From NCBI RefSeq assembly GCF_046000175.1, contig NZ_JBEOMB010000049.1, positions 1 through 64,000 on the forward strand: a stretch of DNA of 64,000 nucleotides. Reading direction: 5' to 3'. Shown here piece by piece: positions 42,177 through 51,204 of this stretch. Each line of letters opens with the position of its first letter. Within the stretch, counting starts at the first letter, position 1. The stretch is from Rhodoplanes sp046000175 (GTDB lineage Bacteria > Pseudomonadota > Alphaproteobacteria > Rhizobiales > Xanthobacteraceae). A program made the translations under genes and the position numbers. A model generated the notes under the pieces. It was not told where the DNA came from, made no database searches, and saw nothing but the letters and a program-made list of their open reading frames with translations.

Positions 42177-42964
42177 CGGGCCGCCTCGCGCTGGAACACG
42201 GCCCGCTTCTCGAGCGCCTCCAGGCTCCAGAACGTGATCACGCCGAGCGCCGCGATGACGATCATGGCGGCGAAGCTCAGCGTCGTGTCGAACTGCGAGC
42301 TCGCCTGGAGCTGCAGGTAGCCGAGCCCCTTCTCGGCCGCCACGTACTCGCCGATCACGGCGCCGATCACCGACAGGCTGATGCCGACCTTGAGGCCGCC
42401 GAACAGGCTCGGCAGCGCCGCCGGCAATCGCACCTTGACGAAGGTCTGCCACTCGTTGGCGCCCATCGAGCGCACCAGGCTCACCATCGTCTTGTCGAGG
42501 CTGTTGAGCCCGACCACGGTCGCGATCACGATCGGAAAGAAGGCGAGCAAAAAGGAGAGAAACAGCTTCGGCGCGTAGCCGTAACCGAGATAGAGAACGA
42601 GCAGCGGCGCGAGCGCCACCTTCGGGATGGTCTGCAGCGCGACGAGGAGCGGATAGATGGCTCGCTCGAACAGGCGCGAGTAGAAGATCATCAGCGCCGT
42701 GCCGACGCCCGTGACGGCCGCGATGGCGAAGCCCGCGACCGTCTCGAACAGCGTCACGCCCGCGTGAGTGGCGATCAGCCGATGATCGGTCACGATCCGC
42801 CCGAGGATCTGCGTCGGCGTCGGCAGGATGAAGCTGGAGAGCCCCGCGAGCGGGGCTCCGATCTCCCACACGGCCAGGATGAGCAGCGCCAGCACGGGCG
42901 CCGCCGCCGTCTCGGTGATGGCACGCACGAGGTGCCGCTTACGCCGCTGCTGCTGGACTGTCAC
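42173..42964 (-). CDS. ABC transporter permease (SsuC/TauC type)
   Basis: Inner-membrane permease of 263 residues with six hydrophobic segments. The EAA loop that docks on the ATPase reads SMGANEWQTFVKVRLPAALP, ending GLKVGISLSVIGAVIGEY, which is typical of the SsuC/TauC/ThiX group. A GTG at 42964 is the only good start in place. It lies 40 bases after the binding-protein gene and overlaps the ATPase gene by four bases. Confidence 0.9.
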   Translation of the reverse strand: MTVQQQRRKRHLVRAITETAAAPVLALLILAVWEIGAPLAGLSSFILPTPTQILGRIVTDHRLIATHAGVTLFETVAGFAIAAVTGVGTALMIFYSRLFERAIYPLLVALQTIPKVALAPLLVLYLGYGYAPKLFLSFLLAFFPIVIATVVGLNSLDKTMVSLVRSMGANEWQTFVKVRLPAALPSLFGGLKVGISLSVIGAVIGEYVAAEKGLGYLQLQASSQFDTTLSFAAMIVIAALGVITFWSLEALEKRAVFQREAAR

Positions 42965-43004
42965 GCCGATGCCCCCGCTGTGCCGCCTCGTCCCGCGGCG
43001 TCGC

Positions 43005-44015
43005 TCAGGGCTGCAGCAGCGCGTTGGTATAGAAGGTCGCGGCCGGCTTCGGCGCGTCGATCTCGCCGGCGGACTTCAGCAGTTCGAGCGCGTCCGTGAT
43101 CGTCTTTTCCTCGATCCACCCGATCGGCTTGCCGGCCGGCACCGGAATCGCGCCGACCGTCGCCTTGACCTGCTCCAGCACCGCCGTCTCGCTGGGCGGC
43201 GAGGCCCAGTTCGTGCGGATCGCCTGAGTGGCGGCCATCGGGTCGGCCTTGGCGGCCGTCACGGCCTTCGCCGACGCCTCGAGGAAACGCTTCAGCACGT
43301 CGGGCTTCTTGGCGAGATTCTGGTCGCTCGTCACCAGCGCCATGCCGGGCACGGCCAGGCCGTACTCGACCATGTCCATCACGACGAAGTCGACGCCCTT
43401 GTGCTGCTCGCGGATGATCGGCAGGTCGTTGGTCTGGTAGACGCTCACCACGTCCACCTGCTTCTGGATGAAGGCGGGCACGCGCGCCTGCGCGTTCATC
43501 AGCGTGCGCTTCACCGAGGCAGGATCGACCTTGTTGAGGCGCAGGAAGGCGTCGAGATAGCTGGTGCCGGTCTCGCCGACCGAGTGGGCGACCGTCATGC
43601 CGGCGAGATCCTTCGGCGTCTTGGCCGGCTTGTCCGGATAGGTGATCAGCGTCACCGGGGTCTTGGGGTGGTAGAGCGCGACGATCTTGACGGGCAGGCC
43701 CTTCTGGATCGCGCTCAGCGCGAACACGCCCGGCAGGATGACGATGTCCTCCTGGCCCTGGATCAGCGCGCCGAGCGCGGCCTGGGCACCGGCCCCCTCG
43801 CCGAGCTTCACGTCGAGCCCGGCCGCCTTGAACAGCCCCTTCTCCTGCGCCAGGAAGTACGTGCCGTACTCGCCCTTCATCTTCCACGAGAAGCGGACAT
43901 TGACCGTATCCTGGGCGGCGGCCGGCGCCGCGATACCGAGCGCTGCCGCGGCCGTCGTGGCGGCACCGAGGGCGAGGACGGCGAGCGTTCGGCGTGACGG
44001 GCGAGATCCGAGCAT
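43005..44015 (-). CDS. ABC transporter substrate-binding protein (NMT1/SsuA-like)
   Basis: Periplasmic binding protein of 336 residues. A Tat-or-Sec signal peptide (PSRRTLAVLALG, cleavage near AAAQ) covers about residues 1-35. The mature part follows the NMT1/SsuA-like pattern: VNVRFSWKMKGEYGTYFLAQEKGLF, VKLGEGAGAQAALGAL, ITYPDKPAKTPKDLAG-TV and VDVVSVYQTNDLPIIRE. Binders of this group take up pyrimidine precursors, taurine, nitrate or riboflavin. ATG at 44015 with GGAGACC is the start. First gene of the transporter-amidohydrolase set. Confidence 0.85.
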   Translation of the reverse strand: MLGSRPSRRTLAVLALGAATTAAAALGIAAPAAAQDTVNVRFSWKMKGEYGTYFLAQEKGLFKAAGLDVKLGEGAGAQAALGALIQGQEDIVILPGVFALSAIQKGLPVKIVALYHPKTPVTLITYPDKPAKTPKDLAGMTVAHSVGETGTSYLDAFLRLNKVDPASVKRTLMNAQARVPAFIQKQVDVVSVYQTNDLPIIREQHKGVDFVVMDMVEYGLAVPGMALVTSDQNLAKKPDVLKRFLEASAKAVTAAKADPMAATQAIRTNWASPPSETAVLEQVKATVGAIPVPAGKPIGWIEEKTITDALELLKSAGEIDAPKPAATFYTNALLQP

Positions 44016-44316
44016 GTCGAGGTCTCCGGTTGGGCGTGCCGGACCCGATCCGGATCGGGGCGATCGCGGGGTCGTCCGGCCGGAACGGCGGGCGCCTCGG
44101 AGAATGCAAGAAGCGCGCCGCATACTCGTCATACAAAGCCGGGACGAGTGTGGGGTGCCGAGCGCGGGGCTGTCAAGGAAACGGGCGGCGACATGACGCC
44201 GTAGCGAGGCCGCGCGTCATGGCGCTCGGCGGCGTGCGCCGACGGGTTCGACCGCAGGGGCACGGCGCCAACGCGCCATGCCCTCTATGATCTGTGCTCG
44301 ATCGAACGTTCGGCGG
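44016..44316. other. Intergenic region, promoter side of the ABC operon
   Basis: About 300 bases without a gene between the binding-protein start and the end of the 744-residue protein gene, both on the minus strand. It must hold the ABC operon promoter. Reading on the minus strand, TTTGTATGACGAGTATGC near 44125-44145 is the only AT-rich patch; I cannot assign boxes with confidence. Confidence 0.4.
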
Positions 44317-46551
44317 TCAGCCGAAGGCGGCGGCGCGCTTGCGCAGGTCGTCGAGATCGGGCTCGCCCGGGTTCTTCGGCTCGCCGGGATGGATGATGCC
44401 GACCGGGCAGCTCTCCGCCGCCTCGACGAGCTGGCGGTAGGTGCCGGCCGTCAGGTCGCCGATCATCGCCTGCTTGTTGCCGTCGTACACGAACATGCGC
44501 GTGTTCACCTGCAGGCAGGCGTTGCAGCTCGTGCAGCGCGGCGTCTCGATATAGGGCTCGCCGCTCGGCGCGGCGGCGCTCTCCGGCGCCGGCTTTGCCG
44601 CCTCCTTGGCGACCTCCTTGACCGGTGCCTTGGCAGCCGGCGCCGCGGCCGCGGTCTCGACCGGCGCCGGTGCCGGAGCAGCAGCAGGCACCTCCTCGCC
44701 GGCCGCCTCGGCGGCCTCGCGCTCGGCTTGCTCGCGCGCGAGGCGCTCGGCCGTCGAGCGCCGCTCGGCCCAGGAGTTGTGGATGTCGCCGAGCTCCTGC
44801 AGGCGGTGCCACGCCTCGCGGGCGCGGCGCGTCGCGGCGATGACGGGCTCGCTCGCCACGGCACGCCACAGGCGGTTCTGGTCGTCGACCACCGGCACGT
44901 AGGGCACGGCGCCGACCGGCTGCGGCGGCCCGGCGATCCACACGTCGACCGGCACCATGGCGTCGTTCCAGTGCGCGCTCTCGACCAGGCCGAACAGATG
45001 CGCGTGGCGCGGATCGCCGGCGATCAGGTCGGCCGCCGTGAAGGCGATCTCGCCGACGATGCGCTGCTGCTTGGCATCCTCGCAGCGGAACGGGTGGACG
45101 CTCCAGTCGGCGTCGGGTCGCGGATTGTCGGCGACGTCCCAGCGCTCGGCGAGCCCGGGGCCGGCGGACGGGTCGTAGGTGAAGCTCGGGAAGACGCGCG
45201 CCTGCGTCGCCGCGGCGGCCCGCAGATAGGGCGCCACGGGATCCGCGGCATCGCGTCCCGTGCCCGTGTAGATCGAGATCAGCGTCGGCCCCGCATAGGC
45301 GAGACCGCGGGCGATGCGCGAGCCGCAGCGGCCGAGCGCGGCCACGGTGGTCTGCAGCACGAACACGTCGTCGAGCCCGGTCGCCATGGTGGCGAGCCGC
45401 GTGCCGGCGAGCGTCGGCGCGCCGTGCTGGACACCCGGGTCGCCGATCACGTCGCCGGTCAGCACCACGACCTTGGCCGGCACGCCGGCGGCGAGCAGCT
45501 CCAGCACCTCGGCGCGGCGGAGCGCGCCGGCGTCCTCGACACAGACCAGGAGGTCGGGCCCGAGCGCCAGATCGCTGGTGCCGAGCGCGGCTTCCGAATA
45601 GGCCGCAAAGAACGGATCGTGCTCCTCCTCGCGATAGCGCCCGTCGATCTCCAGCTCGGCGATGGCGATCGCCCGGATCAGGGCGACGAGATCGGGACGC
45701 CGCGCCTCCCAGGCGGCGAGCGCCGTGGTGCAGTCGGTCACGACGAGGGCGGCGAGCGCCGCCTCCTCGGCGACGCGGTCGCGGGTGCGCAGCGCCTTGA
45801 GGAGCGGCTGCGCCTCCAGGACGGCGAGCGCCTCCTCGATGCGTCGGCGGCGGCGCTTCGACACCGGGCCCGAGGCCGAGACGGAGCCGAGCAGCTCCGA
45901 CATGGTGGAGAAGTCGAACAGCTCCGAGAAGCCGGGACCGACCGCGGCGGCGAGCGCGTCCGGCGCCCGCCCCGCCTCGGAGCGGGCCAGGTCGGCGGCC
46001 AGGATGTCGGTCAGCTTGAGGATGATGCCCTCGACCCGCTCGGCGAGGCCCGCGAGCTTTTGCTCCTGCTCCAGCCGCCACAGATGGCGCACGATGGCGA
46101 GCGGCGTCTGCGCCGTGCAGGCGAGCAGCTCGCCGTCGACCGGAATCGCGGCGCGCACCGCCGCGCCGGTCTCGGCGAAGCTCGGGTCGGTCGCGGCGAG
46201 GCCGGCCACCACCTCGTCCCATACGACGGACAACAGCCCGCCGGCGGCGGAGCGGGCGCGAATCTCGCGCTCGATGCGCAGCGCCTGGCGGCGCATCTTC
46301 TCGCCCTGTGGGCCGCGCGGCGCGACCTCCTTGAGGGCGGCATCGACGAGACCGGTGAGCGTGCGCACCACATCGGCGGGCGCGGCGTCGCGCGCCAGCA
46401 CCAGCGGGTAGTCGTGGCGCAGGCTCGCGAGATCCGCATAGGCGGCGAGCAGCGCCGGCCGCAGCCGCCCGACGCTGTCGGCGGGCTTGGCGCCGACGGT
46501 GCTGCGTCCGAGCACGTGAAAGGCGAGCTGGGTCCTGACGTCGGCGTCCAT
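44317..46551 (-). CDS. Degenerate PFOR-beta-like protein with C-terminal [4Fe-4S] ferredoxin domain
   Basis: A 744-residue protein without an obvious named family. The N-terminal 320 residues are helical. From about residue 330 to 520 it resembles the TPP-binding beta domain of pyruvate:ferredoxin oxidoreductase: VVVLTGDVIGDPGVQHGAP stands where the enzyme has its VLDTEVYSNTGGQ strand, and YAGPTLISIYTGTGRDAADP aligns with the YPGPSLIIAYAPC strand. The TPP-anchoring GDG and N-T-G residues are not conserved, so it should not bind TPP normally. After an alanine-, proline- and glutamate-rich linker comes a single [4Fe-4S] ferredoxin domain, CTSCNAC then SCPVGIIHPG. It is last in a five-gene run with KorB, KorA and Nfn-like subunits, so I infer an electron-transfer subunit. 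Confidence 0.7.
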   Translation of the reverse strand: MDADVRTQLAFHVLGRSTVGAKPADSVGRLRPALLAAYADLASLRHDYPLVLARDAAPADVVRTLTGLVDAALKEVAPRGPQGEKMRRQALRIEREIRARSAAGGLLSVVWDEVVAGLAATDPSFAETGAAVRAAIPVDGELLACTAQTPLAIVRHLWRLEQEQKLAGLAERVEGIILKLTDILAADLARSEAGRAPDALAAAVGPGFSELFDFSTMSELLGSVSASGPVSKRRRRRIEEALAVLEAQPLLKALRTRDRVAEEAALAALVVTDCTTALAAWEARRPDLVALIRAIAIAELEIDGRYREEEHDPFFAAYSEAALGTSDLALGPDLLVCVEDAGALRRAEVLELLAAGVPAKVVVLTGDVIGDPGVQHGAPTLAGTRLATMATGLDDVFVLQTTVAALGRCGSRIARGLAYAGPTLISIYTGTGRDAADPVAPYLRAAAATQARVFPSFTYDPSAGPGLAERWDVADNPRPDADWSVHPFRCEDAKQQRIVGEIAFTAADLIAGDPRHAHLFGLVESAHWNDAMVPVDVWIAGPPQPVGAVPYVPVVDDQNRLWRAVASEPVIAATRRAREAWHRLQELGDIHNSWAERRSTAERLAREQAEREAAEAAGEEVPAAAPAPAPVETAAAAPAAKAPVKEVAKEAAKPAPESAAAPSGEPYIETPRCTSCNACLQVNTRMFVYDGNKQAMIGDLTAGTYRQLVEAAESCPVGIIHPGEPKNPGEPDLDDLRKRAAAFG

Positions 46552-46588
46552 GGGTCTCGTCCCCGCGCGTCGCGGGCCTCCGAAGTGA

Positions 46589-47575
46589 TCAGGCGATGCG
46601 AACCGCGGGCTCGTCGTCGGGCCACACCGTGAACTTGTCGAGCTCGGCCTCGAGGCCGGTCTTGACCATGTCGAGCGAGCGCGGCGTGCCGGCCTCGCGC
46701 ACGTCCTCGTAGCAGGGCACGTTCTCGTCGCGGAACAGGATCCCGACCGGCACCGGATCGATGCAGGAAGCGATCTCGCGCGCCCTGTGGATGTCGGACG
46801 GATCGTGCGCCTGGCGGTTCTTGTAGATGCGCTGCAGGCCCGGCGAGAAGGAGATCCCGTCGTCGTGCTCGAGCAGCAGCGTCTTCTCCGGATCGCGCAG
46901 CCAGGCGTCCCACATGTTGGGCAGGAACTCGGGGCAGCGCTGGACGATGCGGACGAACGAGAAGCCTTTGTGGTGGAAGGCCGCGCGGATCACGGCGTAG
47001 ACGGCCTCCGGGATCCAGTCGACGGCCTGGGCGACGAACGATACGTTGGTGACGCCGAGCGTCACGGTCAGCGGGTTCATGGCGTCGAGATAGGCGCCGT
47101 GCGGCGTGGTGTTGCTCTTGAGGCCCTTGGGCGAGGTCGGCGAGACCTGCTTCTTGGTGAGGCCGTAGACGTGGTTGTCGTGCAGCACCACGGTCATGTT
47201 CATGTTGTAGCGGATCGCGTGCAGCCAGTGCGCCGCGCCGATCGAGCAGCAGTCGCCGTCACCCGTGTTGACGAAGACGTGCAGATCGGGCCGCGCCATT
47301 TTGACGCCCTCGGCGATCGGCAGCGCGCGGCCGTGGATGCCGTGGAACCCGTAGGTCCGCATGTAGTGTGGAAAACGGCTGGCGCAGCCGATGCCCGACA
47401 CGAAGGCGAGCTTCTCGGGACGCAGGTTCTCGTCACGGCAGAGGCGCTGGACGGCGGCCAGCACGGCGTTGTCGCCGCAGCCCGAGCACCAGCGCGGAAC
47501 GCCGCTCTGATAGTCCTCGAGCGGATGATCGTCCTCGACGAGGCGGACCAGGCAATCGTGCTTCGGCATCGACAT
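46589..47575 (-). CDS. korB: 2-oxoacid:ferredoxin oxidoreductase beta subunit (KorB-like)
   Basis: TPP-binding beta subunit of 328 residues. It shows WCSGCGDNAVLAA with two cluster cysteines, IGCASRFPHYMRTYGFHGIHGRALPIA, and the intact TPP motif GDGDCCSIGAAH ending in VLHDNHVYGLTKKQVSPT, all typical of KorB and related 2-oxoglutarate or pyruvate oxidoreductases. With the alpha/gamma subunit upstream it oxidises a 2-oxoacid and reduces ferredoxin, or works in reverse. It begins at the ATG at 47575 or two codons later. Thirteen bases separate it from the alpha subunit gene. The 2-oxoglutarate preference is inferred from overall similarity to Kor enzymes. Confidence 0.85.
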   Translation of the reverse strand: MSMPKHDCLVRLVEDDHPLEDYQSGVPRWCSGCGDNAVLAAVQRLCRDENLRPEKLAFVSGIGCASRFPHYMRTYGFHGIHGRALPIAEGVKMARPDLHVFVNTGDGDCCSIGAAHWLHAIRYNMNMTVVLHDNHVYGLTKKQVSPTSPKGLKSNTTPHGAYLDAMNPLTVTLGVTNVSFVAQAVDWIPEAVYAVIRAAFHHKGFSFVRIVQRCPEFLPNMWDAWLRDPEKTLLLEHDDGISFSPGLQRIYKNRQAHDPSDIHRAREIASCIDPVPVGILFRDENVPCYEDVREAGTPRSLDMVKTGLEAELDKFTVWPDDEPAVRIA

Positions 47576-47588
47576 GATCGTTCTCCCG

Positions 47589-49505
47589 TCAGGCGAGCCG
47601 CGCGCGGATGAGTGCGTGGATGGTGCCGGGCTTGATCGGCTGGCCCATCACCTCGCCCCAGCAATCGACATCGACCAGGAACCGGCTGCGCAGCATCATG
47701 GCGAGCGCCGAGAAGCGGCGGTTGTTCTCGTCGATCAGCTTGTCCTCGGGGCGGTCGCACCAGTTGGCCTCGACGCACAGGACGTTCTCGAAGCCCTGCA
47801 TGATCTCCTTCACGCCGGGCTGCAGCGGCTGCAGGAAATGCAGGTGGGTCGAGGACACCTTCAGGCCCTCGGCCCGGGCGCGCGTGACGGCCTCCTCGAT
47901 GGCGCCGCGGGTGGAGCCCCAGCCGACGATCAGGAGGTCGCCGGTGCGGTCGCCGAACACCGGCGGCGGCTTCAAGGTCTTCTGCAGGGCGGCGAGCTTG
48001 AGGCTGCGGGCGCGGATCGATTCCTGGTTGATCACCGGATCGTAGGCGACCCGGCTGTCGCGGTCGTGGGCGAGGCCCGTGACCGTGTACATGCCGTTCG
48101 GCTGGCCCGGGATGACGCGCCGGAACAGGCCGGTGTCGGGATTCCAGTCGTAGGGCTTGGTGCCGAACGGCACCGGGCTCTGGTCGATCGGCGCGGCGAG
48201 CCACGCCTCGTCGAACTTCGGCCGCGGGAACGGCTGCTGCGAGGTCGCGAGGTTGGAGTCGGAGAGCACCACCACGACCATGTTGAAGGCCTCGGCGATC
48301 TTGCGGGCCGTGATCACCGAGTAGAAGCAGTCCTCGATGGTCGACGCCGCCATCACGACCTTCGGGGCGTCGCCGTGGCTGCCGTAGATCGCCGTGAGGA
48401 GATCGCCCTGCTCGCCCTTGGTCGGCTGGCCCGTCGAGGGGCCGCCGCGCTGGACGTTGATGACGACGAGCGGGATCTCGGCCATCACGGCGAGGCCGAT
48501 CGCCTCCTGCTTGAGCGAGTAGCCGGGACCGGACGTGATGGTGACGGCGCACTTGCCGGCGTAGGAGGCGCCGATCGCGAACGTGCAGGCGGCGATCTCG
48601 TCCTCGGCCTGGTGGACGATGCCGCCGACCCGCTCGAACACCTCGCTCAGATAGTGCGAGGCCGAGGTCGCCGGCGTGATCGGGTACATGGCGCAGATTT
48701 CCATGCCCGAGGCGAGCACGCCGAGCGCCAGCGCCGTGTTGCCGTTGACGACGATCTGCGGCACCGTCGCGCGCTGCGCCGGGATGCGGTACTTGACGTC
48801 GAGATTGTCCTCGGCCCAGGCGGCGCCGGCCTCCAGCAGCGTCAGGTTGGCGCGGATCACCGTGTCGGACTTCTTGCGGAAGGTGAGCCGCACCTGCTCG
48901 CGGGCGAGCTTGAGGTCGAAGCTGAACAGGCTGCACAGCAGCCCGAGCACGAACATGTTCTTGCCGCGGCGCGCATCGGGCACCACCGGCTTGCACAGCG
49001 CCTCGAACGGGATCTCGACGATCAGGTAGCCGCGGTCGACCAGCTCCTCGTAGGTCTCGCGATAGGCGGCGGCGATGCGCGGATCGGAGTGCGTCCGCCA
49101 CATGCTCTCGAGAAAGATCGTGCAGCCGGGCTTCAGCTCGCCGGCCCGCACGCGGCCGAGCAGCACCTGCTCGTTGAAGGCGACGACGACGTCGACGCCG
49201 TCGCCGCCATTGGCGATGCGGCCGGCCCCGAGCCGGATGCGGTTGCCGCTGGCGCCCGCGATGCTTCGGGCCGGCGGCTGGATCTCGGCCGGGATGATCT
49301 CGACCGTCCACACCCCGTTGCCCATGCGGGCCGCGATGGCGCCGAGCGACTGGCCGCAGCGCTGCGCCCCCTCGCCCGAGTCGCTGATGATCTCGACGAC
49401 GCATTCGTCGAGCGTGGTGACCGTCGGTTCGGCGGCGACGGCGCGTGGCGGCGACGGCTCGTCGGCCGGCATGTCCTCGCGCACGGAGGTCAGCGTCTCG
49501 CTCAT
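47589..49505 (-). CDS. korA: 2-oxoacid:ferredoxin oxidoreductase, fused gamma-alpha subunit (KorA-like)
   Basis: A 638-residue fusion. The gamma domain covers about residues 35-215 (SDSGEGAQRCGQSLGAIAAR, RIRLGAGRIANGGDGVDVVVAFN), the alpha domain about 235-610, with the substrate-region motif YPITPATSASHYLSEVF, ITSGPGYSLKQEAIGLAVMAEIPLVV and QRGGPSTGQPTKGEQGDLL. This arrangement is that of KorA of aromatic-degrading and autotrophic bacteria. ATG at 49505 has AAGAGA upstream. The frame stays open far upstream across the next gene, which is only a GC effect. It pairs with the KorB-like protein. Confidence 0.85.
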   Translation of the reverse strand: MSETLTSVREDMPADEPSPPRAVAAEPTVTTLDECVVEIISDSGEGAQRCGQSLGAIAARMGNGVWTVEIIPAEIQPPARSIAGASGNRIRLGAGRIANGGDGVDVVVAFNEQVLLGRVRAGELKPGCTIFLESMWRTHSDPRIAAAYRETYEELVDRGYLIVEIPFEALCKPVVPDARRGKNMFVLGLLCSLFSFDLKLAREQVRLTFRKKSDTVIRANLTLLEAGAAWAEDNLDVKYRIPAQRATVPQIVVNGNTALALGVLASGMEICAMYPITPATSASHYLSEVFERVGGIVHQAEDEIAACTFAIGASYAGKCAVTITSGPGYSLKQEAIGLAVMAEIPLVVINVQRGGPSTGQPTKGEQGDLLTAIYGSHGDAPKVVMAASTIEDCFYSVITARKIAEAFNMVVVVLSDSNLATSQQPFPRPKFDEAWLAAPIDQSPVPFGTKPYDWNPDTGLFRRVIPGQPNGMYTVTGLAHDRDSRVAYDPVINQESIRARSLKLAALQKTLKPPPVFGDRTGDLLIVGWGSTRGAIEEAVTRARAEGLKVSSTHLHFLQPLQPGVKEIMQGFENVLCVEANWCDRPEDKLIDENNRRFSALAMMLRSRFLVDVDCWGEVMGQPIKPGTIHALIRARLA

Positions 49506-49597
49506 GACGGTCTCTTTTTCGTTCTTGATGGCAGTCTGTCGGTGTGCCGGTCTGTCGGTCTTCTGGGATCGCGGGCGCCGACCGGGCGGTCGGCGCG

Positions 49598-51097
49598 TCA
49601 TACGGCCTTCACGCGAACGAAGTTGTGCTCGGCCGGATCGAAGCCGAACAGCGCGGCATCGGGGGGCGTCGGATCGGCGTAGACGGCCTCGGTGTCGCGC
49701 AGGCCGAGATACTTCTTCATGCTGCGCGCGGCGGTGCGGCCGGCCCCCATCGCCTTGATGACGGTCGCGGCGCCGGTGACGATGTCGCCGCCCGCGTAGA
49801 CGCCGGCCAGCGAGGTCGCGAGATCGGCGTCGGTGGCGATGTAGCCGCGCTTGTCGAGCGCGATCTTCGAGGTCTGGCCGATGATCGGATTGGCGTTGGT
49901 GCCGATCGCCACCACCACGAGGTCGCAGGCGAACTCGTACTCGCTGCCCTTCACGGTGACGGGCTTGCGGCGGCCGGAGGCGTCGGGCTCGCCGAGCTCC
50001 ATCTTGATGCAGCGCATGCCGCGCACGCCGCCCTTGCCGTCGTCGAGGATCGCGACCGGCGCGGTGAGCCAGTGGAAGGCGATGCCCTCCTGCTCGGCGT
50101 GATGCACCTCCTCGATGCGGGCCGGCGCCTCGTTGCGGCTGCGGCGATAGATGCAGTGCACCTCCTCGGCGCCGAGCCGCTTGCACACCCGCATGGCGTC
50201 CATGGCGGTGTTGCCGGCGCCGATCACGGCGACCTTGGCGCCGATCGGCAGCGGCGTGTCGAAGCCCTCGTCCTTCGCCTGCATCATGTTGCAGCGGGTG
50301 AGCAGCTCGTTGGCCGAAAGCACGCCGTTGAGCGAGTCGCCCGGGATGCCCATGAAGCTCGGATAGCCGGCGCCGGTGCCGATGAAGACGGCGTGGAAGC
50401 CCATCTCCTCGATCATCTGCTCGATCGTGAACAGGCGACCGACCAGCGTGTTGCAAATGAACTTCACGCCGAGCTTCTCGAGATTGCGGATCTCGGCGTC
50501 GACCACGCTGTTGGGCAGGCGGAAGTCCGGGATGCCGTAGCGCAGCACGCCGCCCGGCACGTGGAACGCCTCGAACACCGTCACGTCGCAGCCGGCCTTC
50601 GCCATGTCGGCCGCGCAGGCCATGCCGGCCGGTCCGGAGCCGACGATGCCGACCTTGAAGCCGTTCGGCTCGATATAGGGGACGTTGCTCCAGCCCTGCG
50701 CGATCGCGGTGTCGCCGACGAAGCGCTCCAGCCGGCCGATGGCGACCGGGGCGAGCTGGTTGCCGACCACGCAGGCGCCTTCGCACTGGTTCTCCTGCGG
50801 GCAGACGCGGCCGCACACCGCGGGCAGGAGGTTGGTCTGCGTGATCACGTCGTAGGCGCCGCGCAGGTCGTTGGCGGCGATCTTGGAGATGAAGCCCTTG
50901 ATGTCGACGCCGACCGGGCAGCCCGGCGTGCAGGCCGGCCGCGGGCACTCGATGCAGCGGCTCGCCTCGAGCTCGGCCTGCTCGGGCGTGAAGCGCAGCG
51001 TCACCTCGTAGAAGTTCTGCACCCGCACCTGCGGGTCCTGCTCGCCGACCTCCGCGCGCTCGCGCGGAATCGTCCGGATCGTCTTTCGCTTCGCCAT
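49598..51097 (-). CDS. NfnB/GltD-like NADPH-dependent FAD iron-sulfur protein
   Basis: A 499-residue flavoprotein like the small subunit of glutamate synthase (GltD) and NfnB of the electron-bifurcating ferredoxin:NADP oxidoreductase. Cysteine motifs for two [4Fe-4S] clusters lie in the first 120 residues: CIECPRPACTPGCPVGVD and VCGRVCPQENQCEGACV. An FAD fold follows (VGIVGSGPAGMACAADMAK), then an NADPH fold (VAVIGAGNTAMDAMRVCKRL) and the closing FAD element YAGGDIVTGAATVIKAMGAGR. No large glutamate synthase subunit is nearby; the next gene upstream is NfnA-like. It should pass electrons between NAD(P)H and the Kor enzyme or ferredoxin. ATG at 51097 is my choice. Confidence 0.85.
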   Translation of the reverse strand: MAKRKTIRTIPRERAEVGEQDPQVRVQNFYEVTLRFTPEQAELEASRCIECPRPACTPGCPVGVDIKGFISKIAANDLRGAYDVITQTNLLPAVCGRVCPQENQCEGACVVGNQLAPVAIGRLERFVGDTAIAQGWSNVPYIEPNGFKVGIVGSGPAGMACAADMAKAGCDVTVFEAFHVPGGVLRYGIPDFRLPNSVVDAEIRNLEKLGVKFICNTLVGRLFTIEQMIEEMGFHAVFIGTGAGYPSFMGIPGDSLNGVLSANELLTRCNMMQAKDEGFDTPLPIGAKVAVIGAGNTAMDAMRVCKRLGAEEVHCIYRRSRNEAPARIEEVHHAEQEGIAFHWLTAPVAILDDGKGGVRGMRCIKMELGEPDASGRRKPVTVKGSEYEFACDLVVVAIGTNANPIIGQTSKIALDKRGYIATDADLATSLAGVYAGGDIVTGAATVIKAMGAGRTAARSMKKYLGLRDTEAVYADPTPPDAALFGFDPAEHNFVRVKAV

Positions 51098-51204
51098 CGT
51101 CTCCCGCACCTTTGCAGGCGTTCGTCACATCCCGTCCGTCACGCAGCCGTCGGCTCGAGCACGACTTCCTCCGAGAACCGGTATCCACGTCTCGGATTCA
51201 TGCT

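Noticed and set aside
49598..51097. Glutamate synthase small subunit
   Set aside because: No gltB large subunit is adjacent, while an NfnA-like gene is, which favours an Nfn-type role.
47589..51188. Open frame of about 1200 codons covering korA and the NfnB-like gene
   Set aside because: Only the part from 49505 down matches KorA. Upstream it reads the NfnB-like gene in a wrong phase, where high GC content removes stop codons.
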